The notes: generated from the letters alone by a model not told the origin. Shown: positions 1 to 7,539, counted from the first letter of the stretch. The stretch: DNA of 24,804 nt from a virus (IMGVR_UViG_3300047200_000017:1-24804); one strand, 5' to 3'. Numbers and translations: made by a program.

Positions 1-2
1 AC

Positions 3-266
3 AATGTCAGCGAGGTATTTGCTGGTCAGTTCCGTGAGATGTTTGGTCGCACTAAGTATGCCTATGCCCATACAGGTCATTTGCACCACATAGACGTTAA
101 AGAAAACAACCTAATGATAGTGGAGCAACACCGTACATTAGCACCTGCTGATGCCTATTCTGCTCGTGGTGGATGGCTAACTGGTCGTGATGCTAAAGTC
201 ATAACATATGACAAGCGTTACGGTGAAGTATCTAGGCTTACGATTAATTCAGATATGCTTAAATAA
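3..266 (+). CDS. Metallophosphoesterase-like phage protein, C-terminal part (5' end outside window)
   Basis: The reading frame is open from the window edge to the TAA at 264-266, so only about the last 87 codons are present. An internal Met lies at 39, but the frame continues upstream with plausible protein (Asn-Val-Ser-Glu-Val-Phe-Ala). The key motif is HTGHLHH (codons near 75-95). This is the C-terminal metal-binding GHxH block of calcineurin-like phosphoesterases, and it is followed by a segment reading EQHRTLAPADAYSARGGW. A family of phage proteins with this GHxHH plus (S/Q)xRTLAxxDAYxA pattern is common in podoviruses near replication genes. Its substrate (phosphodiester in DNA or a small nucleotide) is unknown. 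It is the only non-HNH gene on the + strand and probably marks the end of the early module. Family assignment is fairly sure, function is not. Confidence 0.7.
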   Translation, partial: NVSEVFAGQFREMFGRTKYAYAHTGHLHHIDVKENNLMIVEQHRTLAPADAYSARGGWLTGRDAKVITYDKRYGEVSRLTINSDMLK

Positions 267-267
267 A

Positions 268-843
268 ATGACTGTGACAGATACAAGCCATGATAGAAAG
301 TTTGCCATAAGTAATGGCTTAGTAACCTATCTTGGCAAAGTATGTGTACATGGTCATGCTGGAGTTAAATATACCAAAAGTGGTAAGTGTATTGTATGTG
401 CTGCATTGCAATCAAAGTCTGATAGCAAAAAAGAATATGATAAAAACAGGTATATAGATAATATAGATGCTATTAAAGAAAACAGGCTACATTCATATTA
501 TTTAAACAAAGAAAAAGAAAATGCTTACGCTAAACTTTATGCTGACAATAATAAAGACAAGATAAGGCTTATTAAAAGTAACTATAAATTTAAAAGAAGA
601 GCAGTAGAAAAGACTGGTGACTCAACTAAAGATGTTGAATTGTGGTTGAACAAACAACAAAAGATTTGTTACTGGTGTATGGTAGATTGCAATGATAGTT
701 ATCACATTGACCATTATGACCCATTATCAAAAGGTGGAACACATACTATTGATAACTTAGTTATTGCTTGTCCAACTTGTAATCTAACAAAGAATGCAAA
801 AGACCCATACAAATTTGCTTTAACAAAAGGTAAATTGTTCTAA
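268..843 (+). CDS. HNH homing endonuclease (free-standing, zinc-ribbon type)
   Basis: The protein is 191 residues from the ATG at 268. An in-frame ATG at 208 lies inside the preceding gene, so I prefer 268, one base after that gene's TAA. There is no good Shine-Dalgarno sequence before either start. The C-terminal half holds a classic HNH nuclease with its zinc site: Cys134-x2-Cys137, the catalytic His146-x-Asp148-His149, Asn163, then Cys168-x2-Cys171-Asn172 and Lys175. The N-terminus has a second Cys/His cluster (Cys26, His28, His30, Cys41, Cys44) of the CxHGH...GxCxxC type often fused to phage HNH enzymes. The middle is a very Lys/Tyr/Asn-rich linker. Such genes make site-specific breaks and spread by homing, and do not usually serve virion assembly. 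The gene is visibly more AT-rich than the phosphoesterase before it, consistent with acquisition from elsewhere. Confidence 0.9.
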   Translation: MTVTDTSHDRKFAISNGLVTYLGKVCVHGHAGVKYTKSGKCIVCAALQSKSDSKKEYDKNRYIDNIDAIKENRLHSYYLNKEKENAYAKLYADNNKDKIRLIKSNYKFKRRAVEKTGDSTKDVELWLNKQQKICYWCMVDCNDSYHIDHYDPLSKGGTHTIDNLVIACPTCNLTKNAKDPYKFALTKGKLF

Positions 844-891
844 GCAAAGAATATGGCGAGATAGAGCGACATACATGCGACATCGGAATGA
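844..891. other. Convergent intergenic gap between early and late modules
   Basis: These 48 bases separate the stop of the rightward HNH gene from the stop of the leftward late operon. This is where a bidirectional terminator would be expected, but I find no convincing GC-rich stem followed by a T run on either strand. A short direct repeat GCGACAT occurs twice within it. Confidence 0.5.
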
Positions 892-2310
892 TTACTTAGT
901 TTTCTTTGTTTCTTTCTTTGGTTTTTCTTGCATATTATTATATGTATTCAATCCAAGTAAACTTCCTACTGCTAATGGAGCAACACCAGCTAGTATGTCT
1001 GCTTCATTGCGTCTAAATGGGTCAAAGGCTGCAAATCGTGAACGAATATTACTTGTTTCCCAAGGCATTATAAACTTTTCACCACTACCAATGTCTACAG
1101 TAACACCTTTATACCCAGTAGCTTCTTGAGCAGCTTTATTAAATGCTTCTGGATTGCCTTTATAAAAATCATTATTTAGCATATTTAACTGACTTAATAC
1201 ACTTCCATCACCAACATCTTTGTATGCGTTTATAGCTTGCATTAATACTTTTTCTTTTCCTTCATAATTAATATCACCAAAATTTGATAAAGCATATTTG
1301 TCTGGAGATTTATTAATAATGCTTTTTATTTGCGCTGTACTTAATGCTTGAATTTTATCTGCATCTAAAAAATTAGTTGGATTAACCATTAAAGGCATTA
1401 TATTGCCACCTGTATTTTCACCTGTAATCATATCTAATGGTTTTACATATCCGCCTGCATTATATGGTGAAGTTGCTGTATAAAGTGACGCACTACCATA
1501 TTGGTCTGCACCCTTACCGCTATGAGCATAACTTGGCACTCTAATATCATCATTGCCACCGTGATATACAGATACATTACCCATTGCTTTAGCTCTATCA
1601 ATATATGTATTAGTAACTGGCAATCCAAGACCGCCTTCACTAATTGGCAATGCTGCTCTTTGTTGTGCTAAATCCTGTGCTTTTTCAAAGTCTGTTTTTG
1701 CTGGTAAAAATTTACTATCTTGTTTCCAATACTTTTCTGCATCTTTGCCATATCTATTATTATAAAATGCAGCAATATCGTTATCTGTATATCCGTATGC
1801 CTTGCCAAAATCATAAGGAGTCTTAGCATTTAATACAGGACTTACATCTTCAGCAGATTTATGAAACAAAGTAACCATATCTTTACCTTGTTGTGTAACT
1901 GTTGAGTCAAACCCTTGTGCTTTTAATTTATCTGCAAGGTCGTAAGTCTTTGGGTCATCCCAGTTTAATCGTACTTCAGCAAATTTAGATTTACCAGTTA
2001 TCAAATCATTTAATTCTTGTTCTTTGTTTTTTGCTTGTCGCATCTTTCCAGTTTTTGCTAACTGCTCAAATGTATCAGTATTTTTAACTATAGCGCCCAT
2101 GCTGGGAATAAATGGCAACAAGCCAAGAGCATTTAATGCAGCAGTACCATAATTACCTTTTGATACGTCTTGTGCAGCTAGTAACCCAGATGCGACATCA
2201 CCTACAGGATTTGGCACGGTAGACACAACATCAAGTAGGCTTGGGTCTTTCGGCTCTTGCAAGCGAAACTTTTGTTTATCCGTTAAATTTTTATCCCACC
2301 AATTTGCCAT
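892..2310 (-). CDS. Putative ADP-ribosyltransferase of the H-Y-E (ART-PolyVal-like) type, last gene of the late operon
   Basis: The protein has 472 residues. The ATG at 2310 has AGAGGA just upstream, placed in the last codons of the endolysin gene. Residues 245-315 look like an ADP-ribosyltransferase fold: VYHGG (His250), then SLYTATSPYNAGGY (Tyr277), then GGNIMPLMVNPTNFLD. Residues 400-440 give the third block: YKGVTVDIGSGEKFIMPW (Glu411) and then IRSRFAAFDP. This order matches the His/Tyr/Glu core and the closing 'IRSxxAxFDP' tail known in phage-encoded toxin or polyvalent ART domains. The N-terminal ~75 residues hold a hydrophobic stretch (about 55-72), and residues 105-200 are a separate region I do not recognise. 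The C-terminus is a hydrophobic stretch (439-454) with a Lys-rich end. Placement after the ejection and lysis genes suggests a virion-carried or late-acting effector that modifies host proteins or RNA. This role is inference. The fold call rests on motifs alone. Confidence 0.6.
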   Translation of the reverse strand: MANWWDKNLTDKQKFRLQEPKDPSLLDVVSTVPNPVGDVASGLLAAQDVSKGNYGTAALNALGLLPFIPSMGAIVKNTDTFEQLAKTGKMRQAKNKEQELNDLITGKSKFAEVRLNWDDPKTYDLADKLKAQGFDSTVTQQGKDMVTLFHKSAEDVSPVLNAKTPYDFGKAYGYTDNDIAAFYNNRYGKDAEKYWKQDSKFLPAKTDFEKAQDLAQQRAALPISEGGLGLPVTNTYIDRAKAMGNVSVYHGGNDDIRVPSYAHSGKGADQYGSASLYTATSPYNAGGYVKPLDMITGENTGGNIMPLMVNPTNFLDADKIQALSTAQIKSIINKSPDKYALSNFGDINYEGKEKVLMQAINAYKDVGDGSVLSQLNMLNNDFYKGNPEAFNKAAQEATGYKGVTVDIGSGEKFIMPWETSNIRSRFAAFDPFRRNEADILAGVAPLAVGSLLGLNTYNNMQEKPKKETKKTK

Positions 2311-2313
2311 AAC

Positions 2314-2757
2314 TTATCCTCTAAATAATGCTGCTTCGTCTTTACGTCTTAAATCTAAGCCTTTTAATACTTTACCACCAGCCTTGTTATACTTAAGTAA
2401 AACTTTTTTAGCGCCTTCATAATCGCCACGATTAATCTTTTGACGAAGTGAGCTTCGCTGAAGTGTACCAAGACCAAGATTAAAGCTAAAACTAACAAGA
2501 GCGTCAAACATACCCTGTGTAAGTTTTGCAGATATATAGCGTTCAATCCCACGCTCAAATCTGTAGACATCCGCAGCCAGTAGTGCATTAACTTCCTCTA
2601 TTGTAAACTTACGATTCCAACTATCTGGCAGCACACTACCGTTGCCAATAAGATGACCGCATCCCACAGTCCATAGTCCAGCAGGACAGCGATACGGTTT
2701 AAGTTTAATACCTTCATAGTGCTTTATTAGCTCCAAGCCTTGTTGCGATGTCTTCAT
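2314..2757 (-). CDS. Endolysin, T4-type lysozyme (glycoside hydrolase family 24)
   Basis: This is a 147-residue muramidase that cleaves the MurNAc-GlcNAc bond of peptidoglycan at the end of infection. The catalytic signature is intact: Glu15 in HYEG, eight residues, Cys24, five residues, Thr30 in TVGCGH. This is the Glu-8-Asp/Cys-5-Thr spacing of the family. The rest fits the family, including ALVSFSFNLG, LRQKINRGDYEGA and the C-terminal GLDLRRKDEAALF. There is no signal peptide or N-terminal membrane anchor, so release across the inner membrane must depend on the holin upstream. The start overlaps the stop of the membrane/coiled-coil gene by four bases (ATGA), and the ART-like gene follows after three bases. 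The length is normal for the family. Confidence 0.95.
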   Translation of the reverse strand: MKTSQQGLELIKHYEGIKLKPYRCPAGLWTVGCGHLIGNGSVLPDSWNRKFTIEEVNALLAADVYRFERGIERYISAKLTQGMFDALVSFSFNLGLGTLQRSSLRQKINRGDYEGAKKVLLKYNKAGGKVLKGLDLRRKDEAALFRG

Positions 2758-3020
2758 TTTCTGTCTTTATCATGTTCTTCTAAAATACGAATCCTGACAT
2801 TTAACTCGCCTATTTTAGTATTAAGCTCTTCTTTAAGTTTATTACGAGCTTCAGCAGATAATGGGCTATCAGTTGGAACACCTTGTGAAGTAATCAAAGC
2901 TGGCATTTTAGAACGAATATCTACTAATTCATTTTGCATAGTATTAACACTTGAAATCATCCAGCCAACTGCTGCAACCATTGCTGGAAATATCATTGGA
3001 ATGAGTTTATTTGGCTCCAT
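2754..3020 (-). CDS. Small membrane-anchored coiled-coil protein, possible inner-membrane spanin
   Basis: The frame could begin at 3080, but that would run 52 bases into the holin gene. The ATG at 3020 has AGGAG five bases upstream and starts two bases after the holin region's TAG, so I take it as the start and get 88 residues. There is one N-terminal transmembrane segment (about residues 7-23), then a soluble part whose last third (about 56-82) is charged and heptad-like. This N-in, single-membrane, coiled-coil layout between holin and endolysin resembles Rz-type i-spanins, although the coil is short. No lipoprotein (Rz1) partner is visible in any frame. It could alternatively be a holin regulator. 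The gene ends with ATGA overlap onto the endolysin. Confidence 0.55.
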   Translation of the reverse strand: MEPNKLIPMIFPAMVAAVGWMISSVNTMQNELVDIRSKMPALITSQGVPTDSPLSAEARNKLKEELNTKIGELNVRIRILEEHDKDRK

Positions 3021-3028
3021 TATTACTC

Positions 3029-3511
3029 CTATTTTGCAAAGGCACGAGTACCAAAGTGAAAAGCTACAATTGATGCCCATACTGTTTGCATATCATCAGA
3101 CCATAATGTACGCATAGCATCTTGGTAGCTTATGTTAGTGTGAATGGCATAGTAAAAGCCAAATAACTCAACCACAACCAACAAGCCAAACAGACCAAAA
3201 GTAATGGCAGGGCGAACCATAGCACGTAGGTTGATAACCCATGTTGATGCGCCTTTGCCAATCTCAATGTCGTGTTCATAGAGTGCAGTTCTTTCTGCGC
3301 CAGCAACTTGCGTTTGTATCTGGTCATATTTGATTTCCTCAATGTCCTTTTGTAATACAAATCCAGCTTTCTGTAGCTCTAGCTGTTGCGTCATCTGCAA
3401 TTGAGCCATAGCTAGTTCGTGCTTGTTGTCAGACTTGTTTTGAAAGAAGTCTAATATCTTAGGCACACCGCCAGTTAAAAAAGATACGAGTGTAGTCAGT
3501 AAAGTAAACAT
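3029..3511 (-). CDS. Holin-like membrane protein (3TM / GTA_holin type)
   Basis: The protein has 160 residues and starts at the ATG immediately after the stop of the preceding 63-codon gene. There is a short hydrophobic N-terminus (1-13), a long charged Gln/Glu-rich helix (about 27-75), two strong membrane segments (about 101-123 and 142-156), and the end motif FHFGTRAFAK. The combination WVINLRAMVRPAITFGLFGL plus a C-terminal F-x-F-G-x-R-A-F is typical of the three-transmembrane holin family found in gene-transfer agents and many podoviruses. Holins open the inner membrane so a cytoplasmic lysozyme can reach the cell wall, which fits the signal-less endolysin two genes downstream. Family recognition is good, but holin function in this family is largely inferred from position. 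Confidence 0.75.
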   Translation of the reverse strand: MFTLLTTLVSFLTGGVPKILDFFQNKSDNKHELAMAQLQMTQQLELQKAGFVLQKDIEEIKYDQIQTQVAGAERTALYEHDIEIGKGASTWVINLRAMVRPAITFGLFGLLVVVELFGFYYAIHTNISYQDAMRTLWSDDMQTVWASIVAFHFGTRAFAK

Positions 3512-3703
3512 TTATCCATCCAATTCTGGTCGTTCGTTAATTTGCATTGCTAATCCTGCTTCGTCTTCAAAGATACATACCTCAGACAAGTCATCTAGGA
3601 ATATTACTAGCTCACCATCAAAGATGCCTACCTCTTCTATGGTCTTACCAACCATATGTTCAAAGTAGTCTTGCGCTCCACCAAATAGGTTATGTATGGT
3701 CAT
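3512..3703 (-). CDS. Conserved small phage protein, function unknown
   Basis: This 63-residue acidic protein is rich in Glu/Asp, with segments VGKTIEEVGIFDGELVIFLDD and EVCIFEDEAGLAM. The alternation suggests a small beta-rich fold. It overlaps the end of the zinc-ribbon gene by 14 bases and abuts the holin start (TAA directly followed by ATG), so it is coupled to both. CGGGA lies upstream as a possible ribosome site. I do not recognise a domain. Proteins of this size and pattern often sit next to lysis genes in podoviruses. No catalytic motif or membrane segment is visible. Confidence 0.65.
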   Translation of the reverse strand: MTIHNLFGGAQDYFEHMVGKTIEEVGIFDGELVIFLDDLSEVCIFEDEAGLAMQINERPELDG

Positions 3704-3851
3704 AATTAATCCCGATTAAATCGCCAGAGTCTAGCAGTTCGTGTGTTAGCTCGTCTTCCGCTAAACAATTGTCACAGGTTGTTTCATCGCCCTGCTCATT
3801 AATAATAAATGCTTGCCGACACTTCTCGCACAATGCAATGCGATTAATCAT
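3690..3851 (-). CDS. Small zinc-ribbon protein
   Basis: The open frame reaches back to 3944, but its first 31 codons overlap the 58-codon membrane gene. The internal ATG at 3851 gives 53 residues starting MINRIALCEKC, which I prefer. It lies eight bases after that gene's TGA. Two CxxC knuckles (Cys8/Cys11 and Cys26/Cys29) separated by 14 residues form a clean zinc-ribbon pattern. The C-terminal half is acidic. The role is unknown; such ribbons bind nucleic acid or act as small assembly factors. The ribosome site before 3851 is weak, which fits translation coupled to the upstream gene. Confidence 0.6.
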   Translation of the reverse strand: MINRIALCEKCRQAFIINEQGDETTCDNCLAEDELTHELLDSGDLIGINYDHT

Positions 3852-3859
3852 AACTTGTT

Positions 3860-4036
3860 TCACTTTATTACCCAGCCATGTGCAGCAGCGTAGGCATACA
3901 GAAACATACCTAGAGCCACCGATGTGATACCACGTAATGTCCACTTACCAACCGTAGCAAATTGCTTGTCTAGCCACTCGGAAATAGCCTCTTTGAATGC
4001 TGCTTTGTGTAATTCTTTTTGTTCTTCTGGAGTCAT
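3860..4036 (-). CDS. Small single-span membrane protein (58 residues)
   Basis: This ORF begins at the ATG at 4036, one base after the TAG of the large ejection-type gene, with AAGGA eight bases upstream. It ends with TGA at 3860-3862. The N-terminal half is a charged amphipathic helix (MTPEEQKELHKAAFKEAI, then WLDKQFATVGKWTL) and residues about 34-51 form one membrane segment ending AAAHGW. Small proteins with this KEAxxEWLDKQFxxxGKWT pattern plus one membrane span are frequent just upstream of phage lysis genes. The function is unknown. A holin-like or antiholin role is possible but unproven. Confidence 0.7.
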   Translation of the reverse strand: MTPEEQKELHKAAFKEAISEWLDKQFATVGKWTLRGITSVALGMFLYAYAAAHGWVIK

Positions 4037-4037
4037 G

Positions 4038-5591
4038 CTAATTTCCTTGTTCTTCTGGTTGTTGATTAAGTAATCCTAAATAAGGCAATTGATTGTATGG
4101 AATTCTTGGTATTGTTGGCATATAGTTTGATGCTTTACCGGCAGCATAAGAAGCCTCACCCATTAATCTTGGTGACATGAACGGTAATGTAGCTAAATAT
4201 GCTGGATTTGTATAAGCAGCCAAGCCACCAAAAGTACCACCAATTTGACCGGCAAGACCTCTAGGCATTTTTGCGCTTAATGCTTGTCCAGATACAGATG
4301 GCATAATGTTAGCACCGCCAACGTCTTCTAATTGCTTGACCATATCTAATCTGCCACCGTAATTGGTTTGCACATTATTTCTAGTTAAAGACTGTAATTT
4401 ACGCAATGCCGTATCTTTTGATGCTTTATTACCTAAAGATAATGCACTCTCAATATCTTTAATTGTTGAAGACATTGATTCATAATCTTTCATTGCTGTT
4501 TCATAATCTGGAGCTTGTTTAATAATAGCTTCTTTAACAGCTTTGCTTGCTTGAGATATAACACGTTGTGCTTGGTTTTGTTTTGGACTATCTGGGTAGA
4601 TTGCATCAATACGTTGTTTTAATGCATCAAGACCTACTGTAGTATGCAATGTAGGTGATTTTTTCCAAGAGGAAATAACACTTTTTACTTCATTTACTTT
4701 ATTAATTTCGTCTTTACCAATTTTCCATTTACCACCTTGTTTTAATGAATCCTCAAGAGTTTTAAATGATTGTTCAATAGGATCAAAATCTAACTTAGTA
4801 GTATCAGCAGCCCAGCCTTGTCTATTAGCGACATACTCAGCAGATTTATTGGCTTTCATTTGCTCTAAAGCATTCTTGGCATCTTTTAAAACTAATTCTA
4901 CCGGCACTTCACCACGTAAGTTTTCTTTAAATACATCAGCCCTAGTACCGCCTTCTTTACCTGCCTTATATGCTTGACTTAAAGCCTCTGCACCAGTACC
5001 AGTTGTCATACCTAAAATACTTGATGTGACACCAGATTTTGCTGGTTGTTGAGTAGATAATTTTGGCACTACTTTGCCAGCAATAGGCATACCAACTAAA
5101 CCTTGCAATCCACTTTCTTTAATTACATCACCAATATTGCCGGCATACTCTTGCCCAGTTTTAGTTCTTGGAGAATAAGTAAATTGTTCTGCACCTTGAA
5201 TAAATTTTTGCTCTAAAGGATTATAAGGTACATTTGGATTTAATCGCTTAAACTCAGCTTCACGTTGAGCAGATACTTTAGCAGATGGAGTAGTTAGCAT
5301 ATTCATCATTCCACCTAAAGTGCCTGTAGTAGCGCCACTTATAGCAGACAATGCAGCCTCACCAGCACCAATAGCTTTTTCGCCTAGCGTGGTTGGTTGT
5401 GATACCATAGGTAAAATATCTGGCATTCCAGTATCGGTTGGTATACCTTGTGCAGATATACCTTGACTTGATGGAGAAGCAAGTATATTTAATCCTTCTA
5501 TTGATATTTTATCTAACTTATCAGAAGACAAGTAATACAAATCTTTTGATGAAAGTTTTTTTAATTGCTCATCTGATATATTATTTTCCAT
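4038..5591 (-). CDS. Large internal-virion / DNA-ejection-type protein
   Basis: The frame extends to an ATG at 5663, but that start has no ribosome site and would overlap the upstream gene by 83 bases. The ATG at 5591 has AAGGA six bases upstream and an 11-base overlap, giving 517 residues. The N-terminus repeats short units (LKKLSSKDLYYLSSDKLDKI). There are Gly/Ala-rich, weakly hydrophobic stretches near the start and at the end (GLAGQIGGTFGGLAAYTNPA). The middle (about residues 220-430) is helical and charged, with SQASKAVKEAIIKQAPDYETAM. I cannot name a domain. Its size, helical content, hydrophobic patches and position between tail and lysis genes match T7 gp14-16 or P22 gp7/16/20-type proteins that are ejected with the DNA. 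No transglycosylase motif is visible. Confidence 0.6.
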   Translation of the reverse strand: MENNISDEQLKKLSSKDLYYLSSDKLDKISIEGLNILASPSSQGISAQGIPTDTGMPDILPMVSQPTTLGEKAIGAGEAALSAISGATTGTLGGMMNMLTTPSAKVSAQREAEFKRLNPNVPYNPLEQKFIQGAEQFTYSPRTKTGQEYAGNIGDVIKESGLQGLVGMPIAGKVVPKLSTQQPAKSGVTSSILGMTTGTGAEALSQAYKAGKEGGTRADVFKENLRGEVPVELVLKDAKNALEQMKANKSAEYVANRQGWAADTTKLDFDPIEQSFKTLEDSLKQGGKWKIGKDEINKVNEVKSVISSWKKSPTLHTTVGLDALKQRIDAIYPDSPKQNQAQRVISQASKAVKEAIIKQAPDYETAMKDYESMSSTIKDIESALSLGNKASKDTALRKLQSLTRNNVQTNYGGRLDMVKQLEDVGGANIMPSVSGQALSAKMPRGLAGQIGGTFGGLAAYTNPAYLATLPFMSPRLMGEASYAAGKASNYMPTIPRIPYNQLPYLGLLNQQPEEQGN

Positions 5592-6864
5592 CTTTTTTCC
5601 TTCTAGCAATTTCAGCTTGCGCTCTTGATTGAATAGAATCTTGAGATGTAGGAGAACCAACAATAAGTTTTGGGTCTAATCCACCAGTTTTAGCAATATC
5701 TATATATTGATTTTCAATAGCATTTTTGCTTTGTAAAGCTGCTTCAAATAGTTTTGCAGAAGCATTAGCAAAATCTTCACGTTGAGTAGCATTTAATTTT
5801 TTACCACTAATTACATAATTAGCATAATTTTGCACTCTATCAAATAACCCAGTTGCATTCATTGCCATTATTAATTCAGACTCACGAACAACAGAATTTG
5901 GGTCAAGTAACTTCATAAACTTGGTAGCAGCAGCTAAATCATTTGCTGGAGATGGATTAGATAAAGAACCTTTAATTTGATTATATGCAGTATTAACTTC
6001 ATTAAATGCTTTAACAGTAGGGTCTGCTCTAAATTCTTTTCTTAATTCAGTTGCATTAGTAAATGTTGGTTGTGAGCTAGGAACACCAGCCCCAGCAACT
6101 CTAACTTTACCTTGTTCTATATAAGTATTAACATTTCCAACTTGTTGTGGATTTAATTGATTTAATGGTTTTCCATACAATGCAAAAGCTACTCTGTTTG
6201 GCTCTTCAGTCATTGATGGCGCTTCTTTAGGAGCAGCAAATGATGTTGATGTAACTAATTCACCAGTATCTTTATAAATTAATTGACCATTAGGAGCAAT
6301 AGTTGTTTCTCTAGGTTTTGCTTCTTTTATTGAGTATTCTAAATACTTGTCAAATGGCAATGCACCAGATTGTAATGCTTCATTCATCATTACTTTTGGG
6401 TCAAAGTATTGTTGCTTAGTTACTGTTGGTACTGGCATTTGTGTTTGGAAACTAGGCGCTTCTGTACCTTGTGCAACAGGCACTTGCATAGTATCTTGCG
6501 TAACAACATCACGAGTTGCATTAGGCTGACCAATACGAGTCCTAAACAAATCTTGTGCTGCTTGTTGTTTTTGTTGACGTTGCATCTCAGCAATTTTTTG
6601 TTGAGTTTGCCAGTCAGTCAAAGCAGTATCGTATACACCTTGTGCGCCTTGCATACCAGCCTGTAATGATTGACCAATGATACGACCAAGCCCTAAGTTT
6701 TGATTCTTAGGCGCTGCTAGGTAACCTAAAACAGCATTGGCGATACCAGTAGTAGCTGCACGACCTCTTAACTTGTCTACAGCGTCTTCACCAAGAAGGC
6801 TTCCCATGTACTCTGGAGCTGTTGCACCAAAGCCACTTAAATAATCTAATAATCCGTTTGCCAT
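5581..6864 (-). CDS. Internal-virion / DNA-ejection-type protein
   Basis: The protein has 427 residues. The ATG at 6864 has AGGA six bases upstream, overlapping the end of the Gly/Ala-rich gene. The N-terminal 80 residues are hydrophobic and Gly/Ala-rich (ANAVLGYLAAP, LGRIIGQSLQAGMQGAQ). They are followed by a Gln-rich helix (about 85-105: WQTQQKIAEMQRQQKQQAAQ), a Pro/Thr/Gln-rich linker, and a well-formed helical C-terminal domain (about 270-395) containing ELRKEFRADPTVKAFNEV and FMKLLDPNSVVRESEL. That C-terminal pattern is shared by proteins found next to tail genes in many podoviruses. The Gln-rich composition and membrane-prone start fit a protein ejected into the cell envelope. This is inference from composition and position; there is no enzymatic motif. 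Confidence 0.6.
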   Translation of the reverse strand: MANGLLDYLSGFGATAPEYMGSLLGEDAVDKLRGRAATTGIANAVLGYLAAPKNQNLGLGRIIGQSLQAGMQGAQGVYDTALTDWQTQQKIAEMQRQQKQQAAQDLFRTRIGQPNATRDVVTQDTMQVPVAQGTEAPSFQTQMPVPTVTKQQYFDPKVMMNEALQSGALPFDKYLEYSIKEAKPRETTIAPNGQLIYKDTGELVTSTSFAAPKEAPSMTEEPNRVAFALYGKPLNQLNPQQVGNVNTYIEQGKVRVAGAGVPSSQPTFTNATELRKEFRADPTVKAFNEVNTAYNQIKGSLSNPSPANDLAAATKFMKLLDPNSVVRESELIMAMNATGLFDRVQNYANYVISGKKLNATQREDFANASAKLFEAALQSKNAIENQYIDIAKTGGLDPKLIVGSPTSQDSIQSRAQAEIARRKKDGK

Positions 6865-6867
6865 ATA

Positions 6868-7539
6868 TTATCCTATCAAACTAAAGTTTGTTTCTCTGCG
6901 TTTAGGCAATGTGTAGCCATATTTTCGCAATTCATCGTATATATCGCCTGTAGGGGCTTGACCAACTTTTACTGTACCACTTGGCGCTGATTGTAATGGT
7001 GTTGGTTGATAGTTCATAGCCATTTTTGCTGCACCATTTAAATTATCAACCATGCCGTATTTGTCAGCAAATTTAGCAAAGTTATTTCCCATACTTCCAA
7101 CATTACCTTTTGCCAATTCAGTACCTACGCTGCTTGGTAAATTAATACCGCCACCTGCAAGTGATAATGGAGTCTGTGATAAATTTTCAATAGCAGGATT
7201 AAAACTGTAATCAAGTAATGACGTTGGTGCTGAGTTTGCTAAGTTAATACCAATACCAGTATTGCCTATTGCTGTTGTTGGAGCTAAAGATAATGCGGTA
7301 TCACTAACCAATGATGGAGCTAATGTAATGCCAGCTTCACCTAATCCAGCACCACTAGCAGCACCTACAGCACCAGTAGCGCCTTGCTGAAGTAAGCTGC
7401 CAATTCCACCAGTAGCACCACTCATTGCACCGCCTAAAGCAGCACCTTTAAGAATGCTACCAAGACCTTTACCTTGAAGTAACTTTGTGCCACCACCTAC
7501 GGCAGCACCTATCATCATCGGAACGGCTAATTGACCCAT
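6868..7539 (-). CDS. Gly/Ala-rich hydrophobic virion protein, putative ejection component
   Basis: The protein has 223 residues. AAGGGAG lies upstream, within the last codons of the preceding gene, and the start ATG follows its TAG by one base. The first ~75 residues are almost entirely Gly, Ala, Leu, Met and Ser (MMIGAAVGGGTKLL, AALGGAMSGATGGIG), like glycine-zipper membrane-inserting segments. The middle is Ser/Asn/Leu-rich and low-complexity. The C-terminus is a short conserved-looking tail (GDIYDELRKYGYTLPKR). Glycine-zipper proteins at this place in podovirus late operons are thought to help form the channel through the envelope during DNA entry. I see no specific family signature. Confidence 0.55.
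   Translation of the reverse strand: MGQLAVPMMIGAAVGGGTKLLQGKGLGSILKGAALGGAMSGATGGIGSLLQQGATGAVGAASGAGLGEAGITLAPSLVSDTALSLAPTTAIGNTGIGINLANSAPTSLLDYSFNPAIENLSQTPLSLAGGGINLPSSVGTELAKGNVGSMGNNFAKFADKYGMVDNLNGAAKMAMNYQPTPLQSAPSGTVKVGQAPTGDIYDELRKYGYTLPKRRETNFSLIG

Noticed and set aside
2740-3117. 125-codon ORF on the + strand across holin and spanin-like genes
   Set aside because: It is opposite to a well-supported lysis cassette with good ribosome sites and coupling.
3690-3944. 84-codon version of the zinc-ribbon gene beginning at 3944
   Set aside because: The first 31 codons overlap the 58-codon membrane gene, which has a better ribosome site. The shorter 53-codon start removes the conflict.
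5592-5663. 24-codon N-terminal extension of the large ejection-type gene
   Set aside because: It overlaps the preceding gene by 83 bases and lacks a ribosome site, while the ATG at 5591 has AAGGA at good spacing.
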